From positions 1-15,496 of the forward strand of contig JAFGQA010000006.1 in assembly GCA_016935885.1 (NCBI GenBank): a stretch of DNA of 15,496 nucleotides, given 5' to 3'. The notes beneath the pieces were generated by a model that saw nothing but the letters and a program-made list of their open reading frames with translations, was not told where the DNA came from and made no database searches. Source of the DNA: Phycisphaerae bacterium (GTDB lineage Bacteria; Planctomycetota; Phycisphaerae; UBA1845; UTPLA1). Positions within the stretch are counted from its first letter, which is position 1; the number at the start of each line of letters is the position of its first letter. Positions 1-6,788 of the stretch are shown in pieces. The position numbers and the translations under genes are program-made.

Positions 1-282
1 CGCCACGCCAGCGACCGCACGCCTTATTGCCCAAGTTGCGACTACAACCTGACCGGCAACGTCAGCGGGCGCTGTCCCGAATGTGGAGAACTGATTCCGG
101 ATGAGGACCTCACGCGGAGCCGGAGGGGCCGTCTCTTTCGGAACCCGTTTGAAGCACTCCAGGATGCAGTGACGGGCCGCTCGCGAAGCACGAAATCCTT
201 CGTGGTCTACGTGGTGTACGCCCTTGTGATGGCCCTTTTCATCAATTGGTGTCTCTGTGTGGCCCGCAGCTTGCCTTGGTAG
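1..282 (+). CDS. Zinc-ribbon protein with C-terminal membrane segment (5' partial)
   Basis: The frame is open from base 1 to a TAG at 280-282, giving 93 residues; the start lies outside the window. Residues 10-28 form a zinc ribbon of two CXXC knuckles (CPSC and CPEC) around DYNLTGNVSGR. The C-terminal part, about residues 67-90, is hydrophobic (VVYVVYALVMALF and on) and likely spans the membrane. Zinc ribbons of the form CPxCxYxLxG...CPECG are very common in Planctomycetota, usually at the N-terminus of small membrane proteins of unknown role. No enzymatic motif is visible. The ribbon could bind nucleic acid or protein, but this fragment does not allow a choice. Confidence 0.75.
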   Translation, partial: RHASDRTPYCPSCDYNLTGNVSGRCPECGELIPDEDLTRSRRGRLFRNPFEALQDAVTGRSRSTKSFVVYVVYALVMALFINWCLCVARSLPW

Positions 283-315
283 GATCAAGAGGAGAAAAAG
301 CGGGGCAGGCCTTCA

Positions 316-447
316 CTAGTACGGCGTTTCACGAATAGAACGACTGCACGCTCTGCCGAGAGTCCTTTCTCGGCACCGGCTTCAAGACCGAGAAGGGATT
401 CTCGGTCCAGCAATCGTAGTCGCGTTTCTTATGAAACGCGGTACTAG
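316..447. repeat. Palindromic double-hairpin element (MITE-like)
   Basis: Terminal arms at 316-331 and 432-447 are inverted repeats of 16 bp with one mismatch (CTAGTACGGCGTTTCA against CTAGTACCGCGTTTCA). Inside lie two perfect 8-bp hairpins, 354-361/368-375 (TGCCGAGA) and 387-394/399-406 (ACCGAGAA). The right arm can also fold on itself, 421-428/433-440 (CGCGTTTC). No ORF is present. The element lies between the convergent 3' ends of the zinc-ribbon gene and truD, so it could act as a two-way terminator or be a small non-autonomous mobile element. Confidence 0.6.
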
Positions 448-464
448 CGCGCGGCCGCCCGGGA

Positions 465-1742
465 CTACATCCGCTGCTCATCATCCTCGGCCAAGCCCTC
501 TTCGAGGTCTTGCTTGCACGCCTCCCGCAGGATCATCGTTGCGTAGCAGCCGGCCGGGAGGGTGAAGGTCAGCTCGATGTAGGCGCCGTGCTCGTCCACG
601 CCCGGGTCGACGTCGAGGTCTTGCGGGCGGAAGCGGAGCGGGCGCCGAGCGCCGTGCAGCTTCATCCCCTTCATCGCCCGGAAGGAATCGAGGTCGACGT
701 GCTCGGCGTCGAGGATGGCCTGTTCGAGCCGGCCGGTCTCGCCTTCGGCACGCGTCATCTTGTAGCCGAAGATGGGCCCCGTGGGCGAGATTTCAAAGGC
801 CGCCACCCGTGGGGCTTCGGCAGCTTCGTCCTCGACGCGGAAGACGCCGCCGGTGTCGTGCTTGTAGGCCAGATCGCCGACGCGCACGCGGTCGATCTCT
901 CCGATCCGCTCGGCAAGGACGAGGTTGAACAGGTGCGACTGGAAGGCGTTGACGAACAGCTTCTGGAGGCGGTTGTCCACGGCATGGTAGGCGCGGCGGT
1001 GATTGCCCTTGGACCGGGCCATCGCCTTGCAGGCGTGGACGTTGTCACGGGATCCGTAGGGCCAGGTCTTCGCCGCCAAGTGATAATCGCCGGCCTCGTA
1101 GAGTTGCCTGGCCCTGAGCACTTCACCCGTGTCGAACGGCCCGGGCCGACCGAGCATGAGATCCATGGCGGTGACGTAATCGCCCTCCAGGATGGCCCGG
1201 CCGATCCACCAGGTATCGCCGCGAGAACCGAAGCGTTGTTGGCCGAAGTAGTTGGGCACGCCGCGTTTGACGAGGACGTCGCAGGCCGCGCGGACGTCCG
1301 GCACACGATCGAGATCAACCTCGCGGAGCTTGATGCGAAAGCGATTGCCTCGCAGGTGCCCGATCCTGAGCTTGTTTCCGTGTTGCGAGACGGACAGGAC
1401 GCGGATGCGCGGGATGTCGAGTTGCCTGATACGTTCCGGGTCGACGTGCTCGAGGCTGAGGGTCTGTATCGTGACGGCCCGCGCGTCCTTGAGCCCCGCC
1501 CGACCGAAGTCGCGAGAAGGCCTGCCGAGCTTTCGGGCGATGTCGTTGATGGCCCGCATGGTGGCCAGGCCGGTCTTCTCGATCGTGAAGAAGCAATGCT
1601 CGCCCGATCCGCACGGCTGATACGCGGGGATCTCCTCGACGACGAAGTCCTCGTAGCGGCGTTTGATCGCGGCCTTGACCGGCGGGATATCGGTCGTCAG
1701 GTACGGGAGTTTGTCCAACATAGAAGGGGATGATTCTGCCAT
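465..1742 (-). CDS. truD: tRNA pseudouridine(13) synthase TruD
   Basis: TruD isomerises U13 of certain tRNAs to pseudouridine. The family's conserved blocks are present in order, numbered from the chosen start: the N-terminal YEDFVVEEIP (about 30-39), the catalytic block GLKDARAVTIQ with the nucleophile Asp at about 86, NYFGQQRFG (about 164-172) and QSHLFN (about 269-274). The product is 425 residues, within the usual range for the family. The start at 1740-1742 was chosen because GGGAG sits 7-8 nt upstream. The frame stays open to an ATG at 2003, but those 87 extra residues are low-complexity, cross the promoter region and match nothing in the family. ATG codons at 1752-1754 and 1719-1721 are poorer alternatives without a good ribosome binding site. 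The gene diverges from rnc. Confidence 0.95.
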   Translation of the reverse strand: MAESSPSMLDKLPYLTTDIPPVKAAIKRRYEDFVVEEIPAYQPCGSGEHCFFTIEKTGLATMRAINDIARKLGRPSRDFGRAGLKDARAVTIQTLSLEHVDPERIRQLDIPRIRVLSVSQHGNKLRIGHLRGNRFRIKLREVDLDRVPDVRAACDVLVKRGVPNYFGQQRFGSRGDTWWIGRAILEGDYVTAMDLMLGRPGPFDTGEVLRARQLYEAGDYHLAAKTWPYGSRDNVHACKAMARSKGNHRRAYHAVDNRLQKLFVNAFQSHLFNLVLAERIGEIDRVRVGDLAYKHDTGGVFRVEDEAAEAPRVAAFEISPTGPIFGYKMTRAEGETGRLEQAILDAEHVDLDSFRAMKGMKLHGARRPLRFRPQDLDVDPGVDEHGAYIELTFTLPAGCYATMILREACKQDLEEGLAEDDEQRM

Positions 1743-1858
1743 GCTTTCTCCCATGGTAGGCGTGCGTTTTGAGGCTTCCGCGGCACGGGTGCCAGGCCCT
1801 GTGTCGACACGGACCCTGGCGCCCGTTTCACACGCTTCATTAGAACTCCGAAGTCGAT

Positions 1859-1887
1859 TTGACCTTGGCGGCGACCGATAGTATAGT
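1859..1887 (+). promoter_or_regulatory. Sigma70-type promoter for rnc
   Basis: TTGACC (1859-1864), a 17-nt spacer, then TATAGT (1882-1887) fit the -35/-10 consensus well. Transcription would start near 1894, leaving a leader of about 145 nt before rnc. The -10 region is nearly symmetrical (TATACT reads on the other strand at 1885-1880), so it may also fire towards truD, although I see no matching -35 on that side. Confidence 0.55.
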
Positions 1888-1952
1888 GGTAATCGTCGGC
1901 GCGTGTTGTTCTCGGCCGTTTTGTCGGCCGCGGCCGCCGGCGGGGCTTGTGA

Positions 1953-1999
1953 CGAAGGCCACCCAGACTGTCCGCGAGGTGGCCGTTGAGCGGCCTTCG
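1953..1999 (+). promoter_or_regulatory. rnc leader with two mutually exclusive hairpins
   Basis: In the untranslated leader of rnc, CGAAGGCC (1953-1960) can pair with GGCCTTCG (1992-1999). Alternatively GGCCACC (1957-1963) can pair with GGTGGCC (1978-1984). The two stems share bases 1957-1960 and cannot form together. RNase III genes of other bacteria are known to be autoregulated by cleavage of a leader stem. A similar role here is inference only. Confidence 0.3.
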
Positions 2000-2038
2000 C
2001 CATGGGCCTGAGGCAGTCTAAGCAACGGGTCCGGTCTT

Positions 2039-2743
2039 ATGAGCGACGAAGCGCTCGACCGCTGCCAGGAGGCGATCGGATACCAATTCCAGGATCGATC
2101 GCTGCTGACGGCAGCACTTACGCACGCCTCCATTGCGTCGAACCGCTTGGAAAGCAACGAGCGCCTGGAGTTCCTGGGCGACTCCATCCTCGGCATGGTG
2201 GTCTGTCAGTATCTCTATGACCACTACCCGAACTACCTTGAGGGCGAATTGACAAAGGTCAAGTCGGCGGTGGTGTCGCGCAAGACGTGCGCCGAAATCT
2301 CCGATAAGCTCAACTTATCGGAGTATCTGTTTCTGGGCAACGGGATCGCGTCTCGCGCGAAGCTGCCTACGTCGTTGCCCGCGGCGGTGTTGGAGTCGCT
2401 GATCGCCGCGATTGCCATCGACGGCGGGATCGATCGGGCGCGGGCGTTCATCCTCGAAAACACGGTGCCGCACATCGAGTTGGCCGTGGCCAGCGAGAAC
2501 CAGGAGAATTACAAGTCGCAACTCCAGCAGTACGCCCAGAAGGAACTTGGCGCGACGCCGGCCTACGAGTTCCTCGACGAGAAGGGGCCGGACCACAGCA
2601 AGTGCTTCGAGGTGGCGGTTCGGCTTCGCAATCAGCGTTTCCGCAGCGCGTGGGGCCCGAACAAGAAGGAGGCGGAGCAGAAGGCCGCCCTCAATGCACT
2701 GGTCGAACTCAAAGTGCTGCCCGCGGACAGCGAGACGGCGTGA
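2039..2743 (+). CDS. rnc: Ribonuclease III
   Basis: This double-strand-specific endoribonuclease would process rRNA precursors and other structured RNAs. It has 234 residues, normal for the family. Residues 1-150 form the nuclease domain with the signature ERLEFLGDSIL (41-51), which supplies catalytic Glu44 and Asp48. The second acidic motif reads AAVLESLIAAIAIDGG (115-130): Glu119 is kept, but the preceding acidic position, usually Asp, is Ala116. Residues 157-225 are a double-stranded-RNA-binding domain ending in the typical KKEAEQKAA (209-217). The ATG at 2039 is used because family homology starts right there. No strong Shine-Dalgarno sequence precedes it. The gene is driven by the 1859-1887 promoter and faces the small lipoprotein gene downstream. 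Confidence 0.95.
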   Translation: MSDEALDRCQEAIGYQFQDRSLLTAALTHASIASNRLESNERLEFLGDSILGMVVCQYLYDHYPNYLEGELTKVKSAVVSRKTCAEISDKLNLSEYLFLGNGIASRAKLPTSLPAAVLESLIAAIAIDGGIDRARAFILENTVPHIELAVASENQENYKSQLQQYAQKELGATPAYEFLDEKGPDHSKCFEVAVRLRNQRFRSAWGPNKKEAEQKAALNALVELKVLPADSETA

Positions 2744-2748
2744 CAACG

Positions 2749-2799
2749 CACCGTAGGATTGGCGAGCCCGCTGGACTGTGCGGATGGTCCCTACCGGTG
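2749..2799. terminator. Possible bidirectional terminator stem
   Basis: CACCGTAGG (2749-2757) can pair with CCTACCGGTG (2790-2799) with one bulged C. It lies in the 67-nt gap between the convergent ends of rnc and the small lipoprotein gene. There is no T-tract, so termination is a guess from position and pairing. Confidence 0.3.
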
Positions 2800-2810
2800 A
2801 CCGTGAGAAG

Positions 2811-3272
2811 TCAATGTAATGACAGCATGGACTTGCGCAGCTTGTCTATGTCCTCCGCGACGGCCCTGGCGGGGCCGGTCGCCTCGACGGTATGGATCTT
2901 CGTGGCGGTGACGTAGAGGGCGACGAGATACGTGATCTTGGCCTGGCCTTCGCCGCTGTCGAAATGAAACAACACGCCCTCCAGGCCGCTTGCGGACTGG
3001 AGGGACTCCTTTTTCACGAGCTTCATGCCGTCAATGTCGACCTTCTGATACTCCACGGCGTTGGACCAGAACTTGAGGTCGGCCGATCGGTCCTCGTTCG
3101 GTCGGGACTTCAGGGCGATCACGTTGCCGCGCGCGGAGACGGCCTTGAAATCATAGAGCCGGTGCTCCTTCACCTTGACGTAGCCTTCAGGCGGATCGAT
3201 CGCGGCACAGCCACAGGCCGCGAGGGCGGCGGTAAGGACGAGCAGGCAGCGAGGCGGGCGGATTCGCGGCAT
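2811..3272 (-). CDS. Small lipoprotein of unknown function
   Basis: The 153-residue product begins with a basic N-terminus and a hydrophobic stretch ending in a lipobox, LAAC, with Cys20 as the likely lipidated residue (a second Cys at 22 is possible). The mature part (about 130 residues) is soluble, with alternating strands and a closing helix (AVAEDIDKLRKSMLSL). I do not recognise the family. AGGGAG lies about 8 nt before the ATG, overlapping the end of the upstream DUF4349 gene, whose stop is only 16 nt away. The two genes are therefore almost certainly one transcript and both products would sit in the cell envelope. Confidence 0.8.
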   Translation of the reverse strand: MPRIRPPRCLLVLTAALAACGCAAIDPPEGYVKVKEHRLYDFKAVSARGNVIALKSRPNEDRSADLKFWSNAVEYQKVDIDGMKLVKKESLQSASGLEGVLFHFDSGEGQAKITYLVALYVTATKIHTVEATGPARAVAEDIDKLRKSMLSLH

Positions 3273-3288
3273 GGCTGTGTCTCCCTGG

Positions 3289-4116
3289 TTAGTTGGCCGC
3301 CGTGAGGCGGTTCGGGTCGAGTTCTCGCAGCCAGCCGAAGGGCAGCTTCATCAATTGCGGCGTCGGGACTGTGCGATACACACGCTCGAAGGTCACGGTG
3401 ATTGTGCTATAGGCGACGCGGTTCTTGATGAGTCCCAGCTTGGCCTGTAAGCGTTCGATCTCCTCACCGATGCGCTTCAGTTCCTTCTCGACCTCCAGGG
3501 CGGCCTTGACGTCCTCGGCCCTTTCCAGCAGAGCCTGGAGACGGTCGCGCACGGCCATGGCGTTTTTCAGGCGGGCTTGCAGGTCGACGTATTCCTCGGT
3601 GACGTCGGCGGCCTCCAGCTCCCGGTGGACGACGCGGCCGAGGCCCTCCACGCGAGCGGTGGCCTTTTGGTAGTTCGCCACCGGCACGCGGATGGTAATG
3701 GTCTCGCCACGGATCTCCTGGACCCAGCCGCCCAGCTCGGCGGCCAGGGCCTCGGTCTGCTTGATGGATTCCTCGATCTCCTTGACGACGATGCGCAAGC
3801 CGGCATTGTAAATGACGATGCGATCTTCAGCGGGCAAGGCCGGTGTGTCTTGTTGGTGGCTGACAAGCCTGACAGAGGGCATGGCCTCGGCTTCAGGGAG
3901 GCCCTCTGCAATCCTGGCAGGCGTGAACCGTTCGATGGGGCTGTTGGCCGCAGGCGCTCCTGCCGCGGCGCGGTCCACGTCGGAGAAGCCCCGGCTTCTG
4001 GAGCTTTCCACCCGTGGATGAACGCTCATACAGCCGGTCAGAGTCGTCAGTGCGGTGATGGCCAGCAGGCCGATGGAGAAGACGCCTTGGCCCTGTCGAG
4101 TTATCTGCCGGATCAT
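3289..4116 (-). CDS. DUF4349-type lipoprotein
   Basis: The product has 275 residues from the ATG at 4114-4116, chosen because GGGAGGAG lies 5-6 nt upstream and a signal peptide follows at once. A further in-frame ATG at 4206 lacks both. The signal peptide ends in the lipobox LTGC at residues 26-29. After a polar linker, a domain of about 150 residues (from about 95) matches the DUF4349 pattern: IVIYNAGLRIVV, then helices, ITIRVPVANY, the block VTEEYVDLQARL, a coiled-coil segment rich in E/K/R (about 175-225), and a closing strand, YSTITVTFER. Many DUF4349 proteins end in a membrane helix; this one does not. The role is unknown, probably envelope-associated. It is co-transcribed with the small lipoprotein downstream. 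Confidence 0.85.
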   Translation of the reverse strand: MIRQITRQGQGVFSIGLLAITALTTLTGCMSVHPRVESSRSRGFSDVDRAAAGAPAANSPIERFTPARIAEGLPEAEAMPSVRLVSHQQDTPALPAEDRIVIYNAGLRIVVKEIEESIKQTEALAAELGGWVQEIRGETITIRVPVANYQKATARVEGLGRVVHRELEAADVTEEYVDLQARLKNAMAVRDRLQALLERAEDVKAALEVEKELKRIGEEIERLQAKLGLIKNRVAYSTITVTFERVYRTVPTPQLMKLPFGWLRELDPNRLTAAN

Positions 4117-4224
4117 CGGACTCCTCCCGTCAAGCTTCCAAGTCAACTGGCATGATGACGACACGAGATGACAGCACAAGTATCCACCAGCAACGCAGGA
4201 TTCCAACCGTGTAGACAGTGTAAG

Positions 4225-4267
4225 TGTAAGATGGGCAATGGCGTAAGATGGGCAATCCTGCCCATCT
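4225..4267 (-). repeat. REP-like hairpin beside a RAYT remnant
   Basis: Read on the minus strand, AGATGGGCA (4267-4259), a GGAT loop and TGCCCATCT (4254-4246) form a perfect 9-bp hairpin. On the plus strand the block GTAAGATGGGCAAT occurs twice, at 4226 and 4243, so a half copy lies next to the full one. It sits 8 nt past the stop of the RAYT remnant, where REP sequences mobilised by such transposases are often found. A near-identical hairpin recurs at 12515-12535. Confidence 0.55.
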
Positions 4268-4274
4268 GTTGAAC

Positions 4275-4545
4275 CTATTCACCCGCAAGCCTGGCGACAT
4301 CGTAGAAATCAACTGCCTGCCGCCTGCGACCGTCGCAAACGCAATTCCAGCTCGCCTCGTAAAACCCTTCGCGCACGAAGCGATGGAAACTCGAATACGC
4401 CCACGCGTGCGGGCATGATGCGTGGCCGTGTTTCACCGGATTGTAGTGGACGTAGTCGCAGATCCGCTTGAAGTCCGCCTCATCGCGAACCACGTGTTCC
4501 CAGAACCGCCGGTGCCAGACGCCTCGCTCGCGCTTCGTCGTGCGG
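4275..4545 (-). pseudogene. REP-associated tyrosine transposase (RAYT/Y1 family), C-terminal remnant
   Basis: The reading frame, entered without a proper start, gives the conserved C-terminal half of the TnpA-REP family: RERGVWHRRFWEH, then VVRDEADFKR, ICDYVHYNPVKHG, WAYSSFHRFVREGFY and a closing tryptophan region. The N-terminal half, with the catalytic tyrosine and the paired histidines, is absent. Upstream DNA instead belongs to the neighbouring lipoprotein gene in another frame. This piece cannot be an active transposase. The left boundary near 4545 is approximate. The GTG at 4491-4493 could start a 72-residue product, but homology continues upstream of it, so I read this as a broken gene. 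Confidence 0.8.
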
Positions 4546-5338
4546 CGTTGGCTTCGTGCGGCTCCTCGGCGGCGTCTCGTGGAAGGATCGCTGAGATGGC
4601 CAGGCTCGTCACCGCGCCGGAGAACCTCATCTGGAAGCGCGCAACGGCTTCTGCCCGCGCTTGCTTCTCGGTCCGGCGTTTGGCAATGTCCACAGCGCCC
4701 GGCAGGACTTGTTCCTCGCGTTTGGACTCGCCCTCGATGGTCGCCAGAATCCCGCCCGTGCGCGTGTCTACCAGAACACCGTGGCAGACGCTATAGTATC
4801 CCACGGTGTTGCCCGGAACCAGGAACAGTCCAACGATCGTCCAATACGCCATCGCCGCGGAGTTGTAGCCGTCGTCCCGCGTGTCGGCCTGCGAGTAGAC
4901 GAGTAGCAACGGTGCGTGAAGCCTCGCCGCGGCGTCGCGAAGGTCCTTGAGAGTCGGCTTACGACTAACCAGTATTGGGTTGATGAACTGCACCTGGTTG
5001 ATCGGTGCCGCGCTGCCCTGATCGGAGGCCTCGGCCATCCGCCGCCAACCCGCCGCCTCGTCGCCCCCGATCACGTCCAACGACTGCGAATCGTTCCGAC
5101 TCCAGTAATCTGATGATGCCAGTCGCGCAACAGCCAGGACGCTGGGAAAGCTCGGCTGCGGATTGGCCTTCAGGTATTGTTCAATCTTGGCATCGGTGAG
5201 CTGGGCAAGCTCCGGTGACAAGGCTGTCATCTTCCCCACTGGCTTGACCAGACCCTTGTAGCTGGCGCACCCGCACAACAAGGCCATTCCCGCGAGTAGA
5301 ACGGCACGCACGACACCCGGGCATTTCCTGCTCAGCAT
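4433..5338 (-). CDS. Lipoprotein of unknown function with an aberrant C-terminus
   Basis: The product has about 301 residues from the ATG at 5336-5338, preferred over the ATG at 5344 because GGGAG lies 7 nt before it and almost touches the other. The signal peptide ends LLCGC with the lipidated Cys at about 24. The body has a hydrophobic strand PLLLVYSQAD, a near-membrane segment (MAYWTIVGLFLVPGNTVGYYSV), then GVLVDTRTGGILATIEG and a charged helix, suggesting a periplasmic-face domain. I do not recognise the family. From about residue 264 the sequence turns into Ser/Arg/Thr-rich filler because the frame runs through the RAYT remnant. The native C-terminus therefore seems lost. The gene starts 20 nt after pyrE and is likely co-transcribed with it. 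Confidence 0.75.
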   Translation of the reverse strand: MLSRKCPGVVRAVLLAGMALLCGCASYKGLVKPVGKMTALSPELAQLTDAKIEQYLKANPQPSFPSVLAVARLASSDYWSRNDSQSLDVIGGDEAAGWRRMAEASDQGSAAPINQVQFINPILVSRKPTLKDLRDAAARLHAPLLLVYSQADTRDDGYNSAAMAYWTIVGLFLVPGNTVGYYSVCHGVLVDTRTGGILATIEGESKREEQVLPGAVDIAKRRTEKQARAEAVARFQMRFSGAVTSLAISAILPRDAAEEPHEANAARRSASEASGTGGSGNTWFAMRRTSSGSATTSTTIR

Positions 5339-5358
5339 CACCATGCTCCCAGACGGGC

Positions 5359-5904
5359 TCAGTGAGGTTGACCCTTCTCGCCCTCAGGCAGCCTGAGGTC
5401 CTTCGAGTTCAGCAACGATTCGAAGGCGTAGCCGGCCTCAGTGATGTTTTCGGCGGCGCCTTCGCCACGGTCGACGACGGCGACGATCCGCTCGACGGTG
5501 GCGCCGGCTTCGGTGATCGCCCCGGCGGCCTCGACCACCTGGCCGCCGGTGGTGGCGATGTCCTCGACAAGCAGAATGCGGTCGCCAGGTTCGAGCGCGC
5601 CTTCGTACATCCTGCCGGTGCCGTAGTCCTTCCTGGCGTTTCGCATGATGACGAACGGCAGCCCGGCGGCCATGGCGGTGGCCGCGGCGAGGGGCACCCC
5701 GCCAAGCTCGGCACCGGCGATCCGCGTCGTCCGCGGCGTGACCTTCTCGGCCATGCGACGGCCCAACTCGGCCAGAATGTCCGGCTGCGTCTCAAATAGA
5801 TACTTGTCGATATAAAACGACGATTTGCGGCCGCTGCGGAGTGTGAACTCGCCCTCGATGTAAGCAACCGCACGGATCCGCTCGGCCAGTTCCTGCAGCG
5901 TCAT
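5359..5904 (-). CDS. pyrE: Orotate phosphoribosyltransferase
   Basis: PyrE transfers the phosphoribosyl group of PRPP to orotate, making OMP in de novo pyrimidine synthesis. The product has 181 residues, somewhat shorter than the E. coli enzyme. FTLRSGRKSSFYIDKYLFE (residues 20-38) is the typical N-terminal block. RKDYGTG (about 90-96) is the catalytic-loop region, and the PRPP-binding motif RILLVEDIATTGGQ lies at about 108-121. The ATG at 5902-5904 has GAGG about 8 nt upstream. A TATAAC at 5982-5977 (minus) could be a -10 box, but I see no -35 at the right distance. The lipoprotein gene follows after 20 nt. Confidence 0.95.
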   Translation of the reverse strand: MTLQELAERIRAVAYIEGEFTLRSGRKSSFYIDKYLFETQPDILAELGRRMAEKVTPRTTRIAGAELGGVPLAAATAMAAGLPFVIMRNARKDYGTGRMYEGALEPGDRILLVEDIATTGGQVVEAAGAITEAGATVERIVAVVDRGEGAAENITEAGYAFESLLNSKDLRLPEGEKGQPH

Positions 5905-6164
5905 GATCTGACCTCAGGCCAAAAACCAAAAGCGTCGTACGTCATCGCCACGCCCCCCCGGGTCTCCGCGCAAGTAGTTATAATCTGGAGCCTACAGCCC
6001 GGGCAAGGTGCAAACCATTTCAAGGTGACCGATGCCCGCTTTTCTCGAGGGAGGCTCGGTGATTCAAGTGCTTAGGATTCAAGAGGTTGGGAATCCGGGG
6101 CGTATGGATTCGTGATGGATCCTCCAAACAGCCACGTTGCGGCGGCCCCACACGTGATGGACGC

Positions 6165-6350
6165 ACGGGCAGGCAAGTACGTATTAGGCGGGGTGGCATG
6201 GGTAAGCGGAGCCGCCAGCGGAGGCGGAGCTTACCCGTGGGCATCCATTCGAGCCTGTTCTCACGGGTAATGAACGACCCGCCCCCGTGGGGCGTGTCGT
6301 TCGTTACCCATGCCACCCGGTTTGAACGCTGAACACGTACCCGGCCCGTG
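6165..6350. repeat. Large nested inverted-repeat element
   Basis: Three nested pairs of arms are visible: CACGGGC/GCCCGTG (6165-6171/6344-6350), TACGT/ACGTA (6179-6183/6335-6339) and a perfect 15-bp pair GGGTGGCATGGGTAA/TTACCCATGCCACCC (6192-6206/6304-6318). Inside are a GTAAGC...GCTTAC hairpin (6203-6235) and a second one with GAACGAC/GTCGTTC (6272-6278/6296-6302) around CGCCCC/GGGGCG (6280-6285/6289-6294). The core arm GGGTGGCATG is shared with the cloverleaf repeats at 11.2, 12.0 and 13.8 kb, so it is probably a relative. Confidence 0.65.
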
Positions 6351-6408
6351 ATAAGACACCAACCTCGGCGCCGGCGCCGCGGTTTAGGAACAGGCTCCAA
6401 ACGCGATT

Positions 6409-6512
6409 AGAAGCCGTTTCAGAACCCTATGTGGCACCGTCGCCAAAGCCAGTGGATTGGACGATTCACCGAGCACTCTCTCGCTTGTCTCCGCAGTTCT
6501 GAAACAGCTTCT
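6409..6512. repeat. Inverted repeat of 104 bp
   Basis: AGAAGCCGTTTCAGAAC (6409-6425) and its inverted partner at 6496-6512 match in 16 of 17 bases. The 70 bp between them show no clear hairpins or ORF. It could be a small non-autonomous element. Only one copy is seen in this window. Confidence 0.45.
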
Positions 6513-6533
6513 TGGCATCCGACGGTCTATTTG

Positions 6534-6573
6534 TCATTCCGCCCGAATCCCAGAGCACGGGATTCTGGATTCC
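6534..6573. repeat. GTCATTCC...GGATTCCA palindromic repeat
   Basis: A GAATCCC/GGGATTC stem (6545-6551/6559-6565) is enclosed by GTCATTCC on the left and GGATTCCA on the right. The outline resembles the dispersed GTCATTCC...GGAATCCA intergenic repeats seen in many bacteria. Single copy here. Confidence 0.35.
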
Positions 6574-6584
6574 ACCATCACCGC

Positions 6585-6600
6585 CGCTTGTAGACAAGCG
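6585..6600. promoter_or_regulatory. 16-bp palindrome, possible operator
   Basis: CGCTTGTAGACAAGCG has 7-bp arms and a 2-bp centre, the shape of a dimeric repressor site. It lies about 190 bp before the mini-dockerin ORF and the methyltransferase operon. No regulator is encoded nearby, so the role is only suggested by shape and place. Confidence 0.25.
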
Positions 6601-6788
6601 TAGTCATCATCGACTCGCGCCGGCATCCCATCAGCGGCAAGGCGGCAACAAGTGCATGCATGGATTCGCTTGAGCGTTCCCAGGGCGACCCTTGCTTCCT
6701 CGTCACCGGTGCGTGTACCATGGAAGGTGACATCCATCAGGCGAGCGGCCCTCGTGCGACGCGGGGCGAATCTGTGGAGGAGTTGGTT

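Larger units (their letters stand above)
5905..6788. other. Gene-free, repeat-rich interval between pyrE and the methyltransferase operon
   Basis: No convincing ORF is found in about 880 bp. The interval holds two short GATTCAAG direct repeats (6061-6068 and 6077-6084), the large inverted-repeat element at 6165-6350, a second inverted repeat at 6409-6512, a palindromic repeat at 6534-6573 and a 16-bp palindrome at 6585-6600. It must contain the start signals for the divergent pyrE and methyltransferase transcripts, but I could not find a confident -35/-10 pair for the latter. Confidence 0.6.

Noticed and set aside
510..1733. Plus-strand ORF of 407 codons opposite truD
   Set aside because: It is the antisense shadow of a well-supported gene; its sequence has no recognisable motif.
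1743..2003. N-terminal extension of the truD reading frame up to an ATG at 2003
   Set aside because: The 87 residues are Pro/Ala/Arg-rich, match nothing in TruD, cross a good promoter, and a start with a ribosome site lies at 1742.
6351..6788. Cobalamin riboswitch before the B12-dependent operon
   Set aside because: I looked for the B12-box consensus and its surrounding stems and did not find them; the symmetrical sequences there are simple palindromes.
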